Assembly (NCBI RefSeq): GCF_000719955.1
Contig: NZ_JOII01000004.1
Coordinates: forward strand, 124,001 to 188,000
Source: Streptomyces albidoflavus
GTDB taxonomy: Bacteria > Actinomycetota > Actinomycetes > Streptomycetales > Streptomycetaceae
Length of the DNA: 64,000 bases
Direction of reading: 5' to 3'
Positions 55,934-64,000 of this stretch are shown piece by piece. The translations under genes and the position numbers were made by a program. How positions within the stretch are numbered: the first letter of the stretch is position 1; every line of letters begins with the position of its first letter. The notes under the pieces are model-generated. The model did no database searches and was not told the origin of the DNA. It saw only the letters and a program-made list of their open reading frames with translations.

Positions 55934-57265
55934 GTGAGCAGCGACCAGGTCCGGGCCCCCGGACCCCAGCCGGCCGGCAGCCGCGTCGAGGTCCTCACGC
56001 CCCGGGAAGTCCCTCTCGGCGGACCACGCGCGATGACCGTGCGCCGCACCCTGCCCCAGCGGGCGCGGACCCTCATCGGCGCCTGGTGCTTCGCCGACCA
56101 CTACGGCCCCGACGACGTGGCGCGCACCGGCGGCATGGACGTGCCCCCGCACCCGCACACCGGCCTCCAGACCGTCAGCTGGCTCTTCACCGGGGAGATC
56201 GAGCACCGGGACAGCCTCGGCGTCCACGCGATGGTCCGCCCCGGCGAGCTGAACCTGATGACGGGCGGTCACGGCATCAGCCACTCGGAGGTGTCCACCC
56301 CCGGCACGCGGATCCTGCACGGTGTCCAGCTCTGGGTGGCCCTGCCCGGCGCCCACCGCCACGCACCCCGCGACTTCCGCCACCACGTCCCCGCCCCCGT
56401 CTCCCTCGACGGCGGCGAACTCCGCGTCTTCCTCGGCTCGCTCGCCGGCGAGACGTCCCCCGTCCCCACCTTCACTCCCCTGCTCGGCGCCGAACTGACC
56501 CTCTCCCCCGGCGCCCGCCTGAGCCTTCCGGCCGACACCGCCTTCGAGCACGGCGTCCTCGTCGACCAGGGCGAGGCCCACCTCGACGGCGTACCGCTGG
56601 GCCCGGCCGAACTCGGCTACCTCCCGCCCGGCGCCGCCACGCTGGAAATCCACAACCCCGGCCCTGGCCCTGCCCGGCTGGTCCTCCTGGGCGGCGAGCC
56701 CTTCGAGGAGGAGATCGTGATGTGGTGGAACTTCCTCGCCGGAAGTCACGAGGAGATCGTCCTCGCCCGGCAGGAGTGGGAGGACGCCTCCGAGCGGTTC
56801 GGCGCCGTCGACGGCCACGACGGTTTCCGCCTCCCGGCGCCCGGCCTGCCGAACGCCCGCCTCGCCCCGCGCCACAACCCCCGCGCTTCCCGGCCCGATT
56901 CCGTACCCACCAGCGAGAGGCCCGCCATGACCGACTCCGCCGCCCCCGTCGTCCGGCGCGACGACGCCCGTCACCGCTACGAGATCCTTGTCGCCGGCGA
57001 GGTCGCCGGGTTCACCGCCTACCGCGACCGCGACGGCCGCCGCGTCTTCTACCACACGGTCGTCGATGACGCCTACGCCGGACAGGGCCTCGCGGGGCAG
57101 CTCGTGACCCACGCCCTGACCGACGTCCGCGACAACGGCGGCCGCATCGTGCCGGTCTGCCCCTACGTCAAGAAGTTCCTCACCAAGCACGAGGAGTTCG
57201 CGGACCTCGCCGACCCGGTGACCCCGGAGATCCTCCAGTGGGTCCGCACGCTCGACGGGAACTGA
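55934..57265 (+). CDS. Pirin-like protein fused to a small GNAT-type acyltransferase
   Basis: 443 aa from GTG 55934, after GGAGG. Residues ~1-320 are pirin: MDVPPHPHTGLQTVSWLFTG, GHGISHSEVS and further metal-binding His/Glu of the cupin. After a Pro-rich linker comes a ~110-aa GNAT-like domain of the YidJ/GCN5 type (AGFTAYRDRDGRRVFYHTVV, YAGQGLAGQLVTHALTD). An internal ATG at 56927 with GAGAGG 7 bases before it could also make the second domain alone. Pirins act as quercetin dioxygenases or co-regulators. Confidence 0.75.
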   Translation: MSSDQVRAPGPQPAGSRVEVLTPREVPLGGPRAMTVRRTLPQRARTLIGAWCFADHYGPDDVARTGGMDVPPHPHTGLQTVSWLFTGEIEHRDSLGVHAMVRPGELNLMTGGHGISHSEVSTPGTRILHGVQLWVALPGAHRHAPRDFRHHVPAPVSLDGGELRVFLGSLAGETSPVPTFTPLLGAELTLSPGARLSLPADTAFEHGVLVDQGEAHLDGVPLGPAELGYLPPGAATLEIHNPGPGPARLVLLGGEPFEEEIVMWWNFLAGSHEEIVLARQEWEDASERFGAVDGHDGFRLPAPGLPNARLAPRHNPRASRPDSVPTSERPAMTDSAAPVVRRDDARHRYEILVAGEVAGFTAYRDRDGRRVFYHTVVDDAYAGQGLAGQLVTHALTDVRDNGGRIVPVCPYVKKFLTKHEEFADLADPVTPEILQWVRTLDGN

Positions 57266-57287
57266 GCACCCGGAGTTCACAGCCTCT

Positions 57288-57317
57288 CCCCCGCCCCCGG
57301 CGCACCGGGGGCGGGGG
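57288..57317 (+). terminator. Hairpin after the pirin fusion gene
   Basis: 13-bp perfect stem (57288-57300 with 57305-57317) and a 4-base loop. Confidence 0.8.
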
Positions 57318-57434
57318 CCCGCACACCGCCTTCCGGATGGCACCCCCGGCGTGGTCGCGCCGGAAAACACCGTGGACCCGCTCCCGTACCGCAACCTGCT
57401 GGATGTCACCGGCGAGCGGAAGGGCGGAACCCGC

Positions 57435-58124
57435 ATGTCCCTCCAGCGGCTGCCGTGCTGCGCCCCGGCCACCGGCGGCGGCGCCCCGCGCCCCCTCCAC
57501 AGCCCCGTACCGGTGATCACGCAGTACGCGAGCGCGGACCTGATCGGCGCCATCGTGTACGAGGGGCACGACCCGGCGGCCGACCCCGCCTGGGCGACCA
57601 CCGGCGCGCCGGACCGTGCGGCGTACGGGCACTGGTGCGGCCACATGTGCGGGATCGCCTGTCTGCGCATGGCGCTGCTCCACCGGGACGGGACGGCTCC
57701 CCCGCTGTTCCGGCTCCTCGACGGCGCCCGCCGCCACGGCGCCTACGTCCGCCAGGACGACGGCTCGGTCAAGGGGCTGATCTACGCGCCCTTCGCCCGG
57801 TACGCCGCAGCCGCGCACGGACTCGGCGCCGAGGTCGCGCCCGAGTTGCCGACGCGGCGGCTCGTGGAGCTGCTGGACACGGGCCGGATGGTCATGGCCT
57901 CCGTGTCCAAGGAGATCCGCCGGCCCGAAGCCGATCCCCCGAGCCGTGGGGGCCACCTCGTCCTGGCCGTCGGCCACCACGCGGGCCGCATCCACTTCCG
58001 TAACCCGTCCGGACACACCCCCGAGGCCCGGCGGGCAGTTCTGCCCGTGGAGCGGTTCGGGGCCTTCTTCGCCGGTCGCGGCGTGGCACTCGACCTCGAT
58101 CCGCCGCTCGGACGACCGGCCTGA
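57435..58124 (+). CDS. C39-like cysteine peptidase
   Basis: 229 aa from ATG 57435, with GGAAGGG about 10 bases upstream; an upstream GTG at 57351 would give 257 aa. The Cys active-site region is HWCGHMCGIACLRMALL, and the His part GGHLVLAVGHHAGRIHFRNP, with Asn. C39 enzymes normally cut double-glycine leaders or cell-wall cross-bridges. It ends 16 bases before a MurF-like ligase with which it is probably cotranscribed. Confidence 0.68.
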   Translation: MSLQRLPCCAPATGGGAPRPLHSPVPVITQYASADLIGAIVYEGHDPAADPAWATTGAPDRAAYGHWCGHMCGIACLRMALLHRDGTAPPLFRLLDGARRHGAYVRQDDGSVKGLIYAPFARYAAAAHGLGAEVAPELPTRRLVELLDTGRMVMASVSKEIRRPEADPPSRGGHLVLAVGHHAGRIHFRNPSGHTPEARRAVLPVERFGAFFAGRGVALDLDPPLGRPA

Positions 58125-58140
58125 ACAGGGAGAACACACC

Positions 58141-59529
58141 TTGCATCCGATGTCTTTGACCGCCGTCGCCGAAGCCGTGGGTGGCCGTCTCGCAGATGTC
58201 CTCGACCCCGCCGTCCAGGTCACCGAACCCGCCGTCTTCGACTCACGCGAGGCCGGGCCCGGCTCCCTCTTCGTCGCGCTGGCGGGCGAGCACGCGGACG
58301 GTCACGCCTTCGCGGAGTCCGCCCACAACAAGGGTGCCGTCGTCGCGCTGGTCAACCGGCCGGTCGGCGTACCGGCGATCGTCGTGGACGACGTACTCCG
58401 GGCGTTCGGCAGGCTTGCGCACACCCTGCTGACCGGGCCGCTGGCCGCCACCCGCGTCGTCGCCATCACCGGCTCGGCGGGCAAGACCAGCACCAAGGAC
58501 TTCGTCTCGCAGGTGCTGCCCGGGTCCGTGGTCGCCACCCCGCAGTCCTTCAACAACGAGATCGGCCTGCCCCTGACCGTCACCATGGCCGACACGACCA
58601 CCGACCACCTCGTCCTGGAGATGGGCGCCCGCCACATCGGGGACATCCGCGACCTCACCCTCCTCGCCCCGCCCGACATCAGCATCGTCACCAACGTCGG
58701 CACGGCGCACATCGGCGAGTTCGGCGGCCGGGACAACATCGCCGAGGCCAAGGGCGAGATCGTCGAAGCCCTCGCGCCGGGCGGCCTCGCCGTCCTGAAC
58801 GCCGACGACGACTACGCGCAGCCGATGCGTGAGCGCGCCGGAGGCTCCGTGGTGACCTTCGGGCTGGGCGAGGACGCCGACATCCGCGCCACGGACCTCA
58901 GCACGGACGCGCACGGCCGCGCCTCCTTCACCCTCGTCACGCCGGAGGGCAGCGCCCCGGTCCGGCTCCAGTTCGTCGGCGGCGTCCAGGTGCACAACAG
59001 CCTGGCCGCGGCCGCCGTCGGCCGCGGAGCAGGCCTCACCCCCGAGGAGATCGCCGCCCGCCTCTCCCAGGCACTGCCGCGCTCGCGCTGGCGGATGGAG
59101 ACCGTCACCCGCGCCGACGGCGTCACCGTCGTCAACGACGCCTACAACGCCAATCCCACCTCGATGCGGCACGCCTTGGAGGCCCTGGCCTCGATGGCCG
59201 GCGGGGTGGAGCAGCGGTCCGTGGCGGTGCTCGGGCGGATGAACGAGCTGGGGGACGACGCCCGAGCCGCGCACGAGGAGGTCGGGCGGTACGCCGCCGC
59301 ACAGGGGCTCGACACGATCATCCTGGTGGGCGGCGACGAGGCCGCCTGGATGCGCGACGGCGTACGGGAGGCGGGCGGCCGGGCCACGTGGGTACCGGAC
59401 CAGGAAGCCGCCCTCGGCCTGCTCCACTCGACGCTCCGGCCCGGTGACGTGGTCCTGGTGAAGGCGAGCCGCGGGGTCCAGCTTCAGCGGCTCGCGGAGG
59501 AGCTGCTGAACCCGGCGCCGCCGGCCTAG
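58141..59529 (+). CDS. MurF-like ligase (second UDP-MurNAc-tripeptide ligase)
   Basis: 462 aa from TTG 58141, 8 bases after AGGGAG; ATG 58150 is poorer. Mur ligase motifs: ATP loop TGSAGKTSTKD (110-120), EMGARHIGDIRDL, VHNSLAAAAVGRG, and the MurF signature YNANPTSMRHAL. It is distinct from the dcw-cluster MurF, which every Streptomyces needs. It may ligate D-Ala-D-Ala or another dipeptide onto a cell-wall precursor or natural product. Preceded by a C39-like peptidase. Confidence 0.78.
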   Translation: MHPMSLTAVAEAVGGRLADVLDPAVQVTEPAVFDSREAGPGSLFVALAGEHADGHAFAESAHNKGAVVALVNRPVGVPAIVVDDVLRAFGRLAHTLLTGPLAATRVVAITGSAGKTSTKDFVSQVLPGSVVATPQSFNNEIGLPLTVTMADTTTDHLVLEMGARHIGDIRDLTLLAPPDISIVTNVGTAHIGEFGGRDNIAEAKGEIVEALAPGGLAVLNADDDYAQPMRERAGGSVVTFGLGEDADIRATDLSTDAHGRASFTLVTPEGSAPVRLQFVGGVQVHNSLAAAAVGRGAGLTPEEIAARLSQALPRSRWRMETVTRADGVTVVNDAYNANPTSMRHALEALASMAGGVEQRSVAVLGRMNELGDDARAAHEEVGRYAAAQGLDTIILVGGDEAAWMRDGVREAGGRATWVPDQEAALGLLHSTLRPGDVVLVKASRGVQLQRLAEELLNPAPPA

Positions 59530-60455
59530 GGGGTGTCTGACAGGAGGATCTCGGTGATGCCCTCGCGGTAGGAGGTGACGACGAAGCCGGGGAAACGCGT
59601 CGCGAACTTCGAGGTGTCGAAGATGTTGTCACCCCGGTAGCGCGGCAACAGTTCCCGCACCTCCCCGAGCGGCCCGACGAAGCGCCCGCCGGCGGTGAAG
59701 AGGGCCAGGGGCAGCACGGTGTACCGGATGCGGCGTCCGGTGACCTCCTCGGCCACCTGGACCAGTCCGGCGTAGGTGAGGCGGTGCTGGTCGACGGGGA
59801 GGTGCCAGGTCTGGCCGTAGGCGTCCGGCGTGTTGCCGATCAGGGCCATGGCCCGGCTGGCGTCCGGCGTCCAGATCAGGGACCGGAGGGTCTTCGCGCT
59901 GACCGGGACGAGCGGCCGCTTGCCCGCCTTGATCCGGTCGAAGACCAGCGAGTTGGTCAGGCTCTTGGTCTTTCCCGGGCCGTAGAACTCCGGCGCCCGG
60001 CAGATGACGGCATCGACCCTCCCGGCCCTCATCGCCTCCAGCAGCATCGTCGCGATCCCGGCGCGCACCCTGCCCTTGCGGCCGTTCGGCTCGAAGCCCG
60101 TCGCCTCGGTCTGAGGCGTGGTCGTGCCCGGGTACATGTAGGTGTTGTCGAAGAAAACGAGCTTGGTGCCGTGCTTCGCGCAGGCGTCGATGACATTGCG
60201 CATCATGGTCGGGAACTGCCGCTCCCACAGCCCGGAGTCCATGGGCAGGCCCACGGTGAGGTAGGCGACCTCGCTGCCTTCGACGGCCCGGTCGGTGGCG
60301 TCGGGGTCCGTCAGGTCGGCGGTGACGAGCTGATCCGTGCCGTGGATCTTCCGGGGGCTGCGGCTGACGAGACGGATGTCGTGCGTGAAGCCGCGGTACA
60401 GCTCGCGGGCGAGTTCTTCACCGATCGGCCCGTTGGCGCCCAGAACCGTGTGCAT
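59526..60455 (-). CDS. NAD(P)-dependent epimerase/reductase (SDR)
   Basis: 309 aa from ATG 60455 (GTG 60467 also possible). Extended SDR: MHTVLGANGPIGEELARELY with GxxGxxG (7-13), VFFDNTYMYPGTTTPQTEA in place of the YxxxK region, and ICRAPEFYGPGKTKS. Missing a clear catalytic YxxxK, it resembles atypical SDRs. Its stop overlaps that of the MurF-like gene. Confidence 0.72.
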   Translation of the reverse strand: MHTVLGANGPIGEELARELYRGFTHDIRLVSRSPRKIHGTDQLVTADLTDPDATDRAVEGSEVAYLTVGLPMDSGLWERQFPTMMRNVIDACAKHGTKLVFFDNTYMYPGTTTPQTEATGFEPNGRKGRVRAGIATMLLEAMRAGRVDAVICRAPEFYGPGKTKSLTNSLVFDRIKAGKRPLVPVSAKTLRSLIWTPDASRAMALIGNTPDAYGQTWHLPVDQHRLTYAGLVQVAEEVTGRRIRYTVLPLALFTAGGRFVGPLGEVRELLPRYRGDNIFDTSKFATRFPGFVVTSYREGITEILLSDTP

Positions 60456-60699
60456 GGGAGGTACCACTCTCTTGTGTCTGCTTGACGCCCGGACGGCGCT
60501 CGAGGATCTTCAGGCCCGTGGAAACGCGCCCCACAGTGGGCGAGGCCAGAGCCTCCGGGCACCCGGCCCTCAGCTCCGACAGGCACCTGAGCCACCACCG
60601 TACACCCGAATGTTTGCGCTGCTCACATCTTGGGATGCACCTCACAGAGCTGTGCTGCCGGCCCTGTGCCCCGCGCAGCGCCGCACACCCATCATTGCC

Positions 60700-61085
60700 C
60701 CGGGGTTCGCCGCCCGCACGGCGACACGGGGCCACCGGCGGCGGCCCCGGACGGGCGCCACGCGGGCACTCCTGGTCGCCGTGGTCATCGGGGCACTGGT
60801 GGCCGAGCGGGAGCAACCTCGTCGACCACCTCGCGGACGTGGGTCCGGCGGCACGGGCCTTCTGCATGGCGGGCCTGACGATCGACTGCGTCCTGCCACA
60901 CCGAGCGGCAGTCGCTCGCCTGCTCGATGGAGATCGGCGTGCACCACAGCGCCGCCTCCATGGCCCTGGCGATCAGCGTGCCCGGCAGCGTCGGACTGGC
61001 GGTACCCGCCGCCGCCTACGGCGTGCTCACGCATCCCGTCGCCGCGCTCGCGGGGACTCGGCCTGAAGGACGCCCGACCCGCAGG
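60700..61085 (+). pseudogene. Bile acid:sodium symporter-family pseudogene
   Basis: The 3' end of a BASS transporter is spread over three frames: ALLVAVVIGALVAERE (~60750-60810), then a shift to NLVDHLADVGPAARAFCMAG and LTIDCVLPH (~60820-60900), then a shift to TERQSLACSMEIGVHHSA and ALAISVPGSVGLAVPAAAYG (60903-61035). Together these read in the order of the family's C-terminal membrane helices. The N-terminal half is not found, and its tail runs into the dehydrogenase stop. Confidence 0.7.
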
Positions 61086-62189
61086 TCAGGCCGTGACGAG
61101 TCCGAATTCGGCGCACCCCTGGCGGAGGGTGTCGACACCGAAGGCGGTGGTGGGCCCGACGACACCGGGGGTGACGCCGGAACCGGTCGCGAGCCGGCCT
61201 GCGGCCCAGGCGAGGAGTTCGCCGGTGAGGCTGTAGGGGTTGGGCCCGACCAGATGGACCTCGGCGAGCGGGTCGGCTCCCTGGGCCCCGGACGCGACGG
61301 CGACGACGTGGGACGGGATGCGCGCCCGCAGGGCCGCGTCGGGGCCGCCCGGCGGGCCGAGGAGGACCGGGCTGGTCAGCACGTCGGCGATCCTGTCGCC
61401 CGCCGGCAGGCGCTTGGCGGCACTGACCAGGGCCGAGTAGAGGGAGAGCGGACGGCTGAGGGCGGGGAACCAGCCGTTGTAGACGGTGACGGCCTCCAGC
61501 GTGGGGAACTCCTCCGGCAGGAACAGCACTTCGGTGCCGGAGACGAGGAACGCCGACCTGCTGCGGCCTCGCACGGTGAAGCGGCGGACGCGGGACGCGG
61601 TGCGTTCGTCGACCAACTGGTGGTGCTGGCGGCGCGGTGAGGGGAGGGTCAGGCCGTCCCGCATGGTGGTGCGCGTGCCCTGGCTGATCCCCCGCGCCAG
61701 CGGGCCGGAGGCGAAGTAGCCGATGTCGACAGCGTGTGCGGACGGCCCCGCCTCCTGCAGGGCGAGGGCGGCGGCGAGGACGCCGGGGACGTAGTCGTAG
61801 CCGAAGGCCGGCAGCATCACCGCGCCCACCTCCCGCGCCCGCTGGTGATGCCGGGCGTGCAGGGCGCGGACGAAGCCGACTTCGCCGGTGGAGTCGAGGT
61901 AGTGGGCGCCCGCGTCGGCGGCGGCCTGCGCGACGGGGAAGCCGTAGCGCTCGAAGGGGCCGACGGTGGTGATCAGTACGTCACCGTGGCCGAGGTGCTT
62001 CCTCAGGTCGTCGGGGCGCACGGCGTCGACGACCACATGGTCGAGTCCGCCGGAGTCTTCGGCCAGCGCCGTCAGCGCGGCCGGGTTGCGTCCGGCGATC
62101 GTCGGCCTGACGCCCTGGCGGAGCAGGGCCTCCAGGACGAGGCCACCGGTGTAGCCGGTGGCGCCGAGCAGAGTGATGCGGCTGGTCAT
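61086..62189 (-). CDS. Saccharopine dehydrogenase-like / trans-enoyl reductase-family protein
   Basis: 367 aa from ATG 62189, behind GGAAGGAAG. The N-terminal Rossmann motif ITLLGATGYTGGLVLEALL (4-22) and DVLITTVGPFERYG are typical of the saccharopine dehydrogenase/trans-acting enoyl reductase group. Catalytic details of the C-terminal half are not clear. It is followed by the symporter remnant and preceded by a DJ-1-like gene on the same strand. Confidence 0.75.
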   Translation of the reverse strand: MTSRITLLGATGYTGGLVLEALLRQGVRPTIAGRNPAALTALAEDSGGLDHVVVDAVRPDDLRKHLGHGDVLITTVGPFERYGFPVAQAAADAGAHYLDSTGEVGFVRALHARHHQRAREVGAVMLPAFGYDYVPGVLAAALALQEAGPSAHAVDIGYFASGPLARGISQGTRTTMRDGLTLPSPRRQHHQLVDERTASRVRRFTVRGRSRSAFLVSGTEVLFLPEEFPTLEAVTVYNGWFPALSRPLSLYSALVSAAKRLPAGDRIADVLTSPVLLGPPGGPDAALRARIPSHVVAVASGAQGADPLAEVHLVGPNPYSLTGELLAWAAGRLATGSGVTPGVVGPTTAFGVDTLRQGCAEFGLVTA

Positions 62190-62253
62190 CGCTTCCTTCC
62201 GGGGAGTGGCGGGTGGAGGTGCGGCGGACGGCTGCGGCGGAGAGCCCCGCCGG

Positions 62254-62970
62254 TCAGGCGGTTCGCGCCGCACCTTCGACGTCGGTGACGAGGCGTTCGG
62301 CGAGACGTTCGGAGGAGGGCGGGTTCTGTCCCGTGTACAGGTTGCGGTCGACCACCACGCACGGACGCAGCGGCAGCAACGCCTTGGTGTAGTCGGCGCC
62401 GCTCTCCCGCAGCCGGTCCTCCAGGAGCCACTTCGCCTTGCGGCCGAAGCTGTTGAACTTCTCCTCCAGGTTCGACAGGCCGGTCATCCGGTACCCGTCG
62501 AGCGGCCACGACCCGTCCGGGTTCTCCGCCGCGAACGTCGCCGCCGGAGCGTGGCACAGCAGCGCCAGCGGCTTGCCCGAGGCGAGCACCCGGGTGAGCA
62601 GGGCACCGGAGACCGGGTCCACCGACAGGTCCTCCATCGGCCCGTGCCCGCCAGGGTAGAACACCACGTCGAAGTCGTCCGGGTCGATCTCGTCCAGCGA
62701 CCGGGGATCGTCCAACTCGCCCTGGATCTCGTCCAGGTACGCGGACACCTCGCGCAGCTTGGACGGCAGGCCGGCGGTCCTTGACATGCTCAGCCGGTCC
62801 AGCGTCGGCACCGTCCCGCCCGGCGTCGCGAGGGTGGTCTCCCACCCCGCCCGCGAAAAGATCTTGTGGGGCATCGCCAGTTCCTCGCCCCAGAACCCGG
62901 ACGGATGCACCTGGCCGTCCCGCAACGTCCACCGGTCAGCCGCGGACACGACGAACAACACCCTGGTCAT
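62254..62970 (-). CDS. DJ-1/PfpI (Hsp31-like) protein
   Basis: 238 aa from ATG 62970, with GGGAGG 6 bases upstream. Nucleophile elbow LLCHAPAA with C139, acid E29 in FWGEEL, and VVFYPGGHGPMEDL place it with Hsp31-type glyoxalase III/chaperones. It should detoxify methylglyoxal or repair glycated proteins. Divergent from a TetR-family gene. Confidence 0.83.
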   Translation of the reverse strand: MTRVLFVVSAADRWTLRDGQVHPSGFWGEELAMPHKIFSRAGWETTLATPGGTVPTLDRLSMSRTAGLPSKLREVSAYLDEIQGELDDPRSLDEIDPDDFDVVFYPGGHGPMEDLSVDPVSGALLTRVLASGKPLALLCHAPAATFAAENPDGSWPLDGYRMTGLSNLEEKFNSFGRKAKWLLEDRLRESGADYTKALLPLRPCVVVDRNLYTGQNPPSSERLAERLVTDVEGAARTA

Positions 62971-63081
62971 CACAGACCTCCCTCGTACCGAAACGGATCA
63001 GTCGTCCGGCCCACGAAGGGCCCGGACGCGAACGCTGCCCGCACGGGGCGCCCCAGCCGCCTTCTGGCAGCGTACGCCACA

Positions 63082-63107
63082 TGTGACACAGCCTGCCAGT
63101 TGTGACA
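63082..63107. promoter_or_regulatory. Direct repeats TGTGACA before the TetR gene
   Basis: TGTGACA occurs at 63082-63088 and 63101-63107, 19 bp apart. A CTGGCAG/CTGCCAG inverted pair (63064-63070, 63093-63099) overlaps. Located between the divergent DJ-1 and TetR genes, so it may be the TetR operator. Confidence 0.45.
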
Positions 63108-63127
63108 TTGATTGATAGCCTTGCCGC

Positions 63128-63730
63128 ATGAGGGAGAGCACCGCACCCGGCCTGCGCATGAAGACCCGCCGGGCCGTCACCGAAGCCCTGGCCGACACGG
63201 CCCTGGACCTTTTCGACCGCGCCGGCTTCGACCAGGTCACCGTGGCCGACATCGTGGCGGCGGCGGGCATCTCCCAGCGCAGCTTCTTCCGTTACTTCAG
63301 CAGCAAGGAGGACGTGGTCTTCGGGGACCGCATCCCCTCCGCCGAGGAGGTGCGCGGCGAACTGCTCCGGCACCTCGACGACCTGCCTCCGTGGGACGCC
63401 CTGCGGGCCACCTTCCGGACGGCGGCGCACCAGCTGGACGCCGACCAGGGCCACTGGAAGCGGGCGGCCCGCGTCATCTGCCGCAACCCCGGCCTGCGTG
63501 CGCGCTACCTGGAGAAGCACCTGGCCTGGACCGACGCCCTCGCGCCCGAGATCGTCTCCCGGACCACCCCCGAGGGCCCCGAGGCGGAACTCAGAGCCCA
63601 CACGATGATCAACACCGCCCTGGGCTGTTTCGACGTGGCCCTGATGCGCTGGTCCGACAACGACACGGACCACCCCCTCACCGCCCTCGTCGACGACGTG
63701 TTCGGGTTCGTGCACTTCCCCCGCCCTTGA
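63128..63730 (+). CDS. TetR-family transcriptional regulator
   Basis: 200 aa, ATG 63128. The N-terminal helix-turn-helix (~14-60: ALDLFDRAGFDQVTVADIV, AAAGISQRSFFRYFSSKED) is standard. The ligand domain is of a common but untyped form. It probably controls itself and the divergent DJ-1-like gene. Confidence 0.87.
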   Translation: MRESTAPGLRMKTRRAVTEALADTALDLFDRAGFDQVTVADIVAAAGISQRSFFRYFSSKEDVVFGDRIPSAEEVRGELLRHLDDLPPWDALRATFRTAAHQLDADQGHWKRAARVICRNPGLRARYLEKHLAWTDALAPEIVSRTTPEGPEAELRAHTMINTALGCFDVALMRWSDNDTDHPLTALVDDVFGFVHFPRP

Positions 63731-63816
63731 CCCGCCTCCGGGGACGGACGTGACCTGCCGCAGCCAACCGGGCTTGCCGGCGCCCCCACGGGACTGACAG
63801 GTCCAGCCCCTTTCCT

Positions 63817-64000
63817 TCAGCGCAGACCGGCTGCCTTGAGGAGCTTGAGGCTCCGGGTGAGGAGGGTGGCCCAATTCTCGGGGTGGAGGCCGGCGGGCGG
63901 GGTGAAGCCCTGGATGCGCTGGTGGGCGACGGTCTGAGCTTCGGTGTACTTGAGGATGCCGTCGGCGCCGTGACGGCGGCCGAGCCCGGAGTCGCCCATG
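63817..64000 (-). CDS. 3' end of a gene, function unknown
   Basis: The frame reads MGDSGLGRRHGADGILKYTE from ATG 63999, and ends ENWATLLTRSLKLLKAAGLR. The ATG at 63999 may be an internal codon, since the gene could continue past the window. Helical C-terminus. I cannot assign a family. Confidence 0.4.
   Translation of the reverse strand, partial: MGDSGLGRRHGADGILKYTEAQTVAHQRIQGFTPPAGLHPENWATLLTRSLKLLKAAGLR

Overview
The window is chromosomal DNA of a high-GC actinomycete, almost certainly a Streptomyces. By eye the DNA is strongly G+C rich with G/C in nearly every third codon position, many starts are GTG, and there is an NsdA-type regulator, a DasR-like operator beside chitin genes, DevR/OsdR-like boxes before universal stress protein genes, and a secretome typical of the genus. 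I see no rRNA, tRNA, CRISPR array, prophage or intact insertion sequence. Genes are dense, on both strands, and many convergent pairs are separated by long perfect hairpins.

Layout. 1-4.2 kb: the end of a PAS/phosphatase-like protein, nsdA with an elaborate upstream region, an aminoglycoside-phosphotransferase-fold kinase and a small Cys-rich protein. 4.2-4.8 kb: a decayed IS5-type transposase and a gene fragment. 4.8-15.1 kb: a secreted amidase, two universal stress proteins flanking an acyl-CoA ligase-like enzyme, a secreted serine hydrolase, RlmG and a nitroreductase. 15.3-28.8 kb: a secreted nuclease, a PrsW-type membrane protease, a VanZ-like protein, a zinc alcohol dehydrogenase, a TetR-like protein without a recognisable DNA-binding half, a UvrA2-type ATPase, an oxidoreductase, a voltage-gated-type channel, two peptidases and two RNHCP-domain paralogs.

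29.0-37.2 kb is a tightly overlapping eight-gene operon (minus strand) for a reduced complex I: nuoA, a NuoB/NuoD-like fusion that has lost its metal ligands, then nuoH, J, K, L, M and N. The whole proton-pumping arm is present, but the NADH module and the iron-sulfur subunits are not.

37.4-53.8 kb: DoxX-like and fibronectin lipoproteins, a PadR regulator, FadH, a rhodanese-membrane protein behind a CsoR/CstR-like operator, an alpha/beta hydrolase behind a 21-bp palindrome, a P450, a chitin-utilisation group (GH19 chitinase, AA10 LPMO with a dre-like site, secreted M15 peptidase), a KhtTU-type K+/H+ antiporter pair, and a histidine kinase/response regulator pair. 53.9-64 kb: a radical-SAM-like protein with a non-standard C-x8-C-x2-C cluster, a divergent AhpD-like/pirin pair sharing an operator (pirin is fused to a GNAT-like domain), a C39-like peptidase coupled to a second MurF-like ligase, dehydrogenases, a frameshifted bile-acid:sodium symporter pseudogene, a DJ-1/PfpI protein divergent from a TetR regulator, and a gene that runs off the end.

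The strongest candidates for under-described biology are the reduced complex I with its NuoB/D fusion, the unusual Fe-S cluster protein after the two-component system, and the MurF-like/C39 pair.
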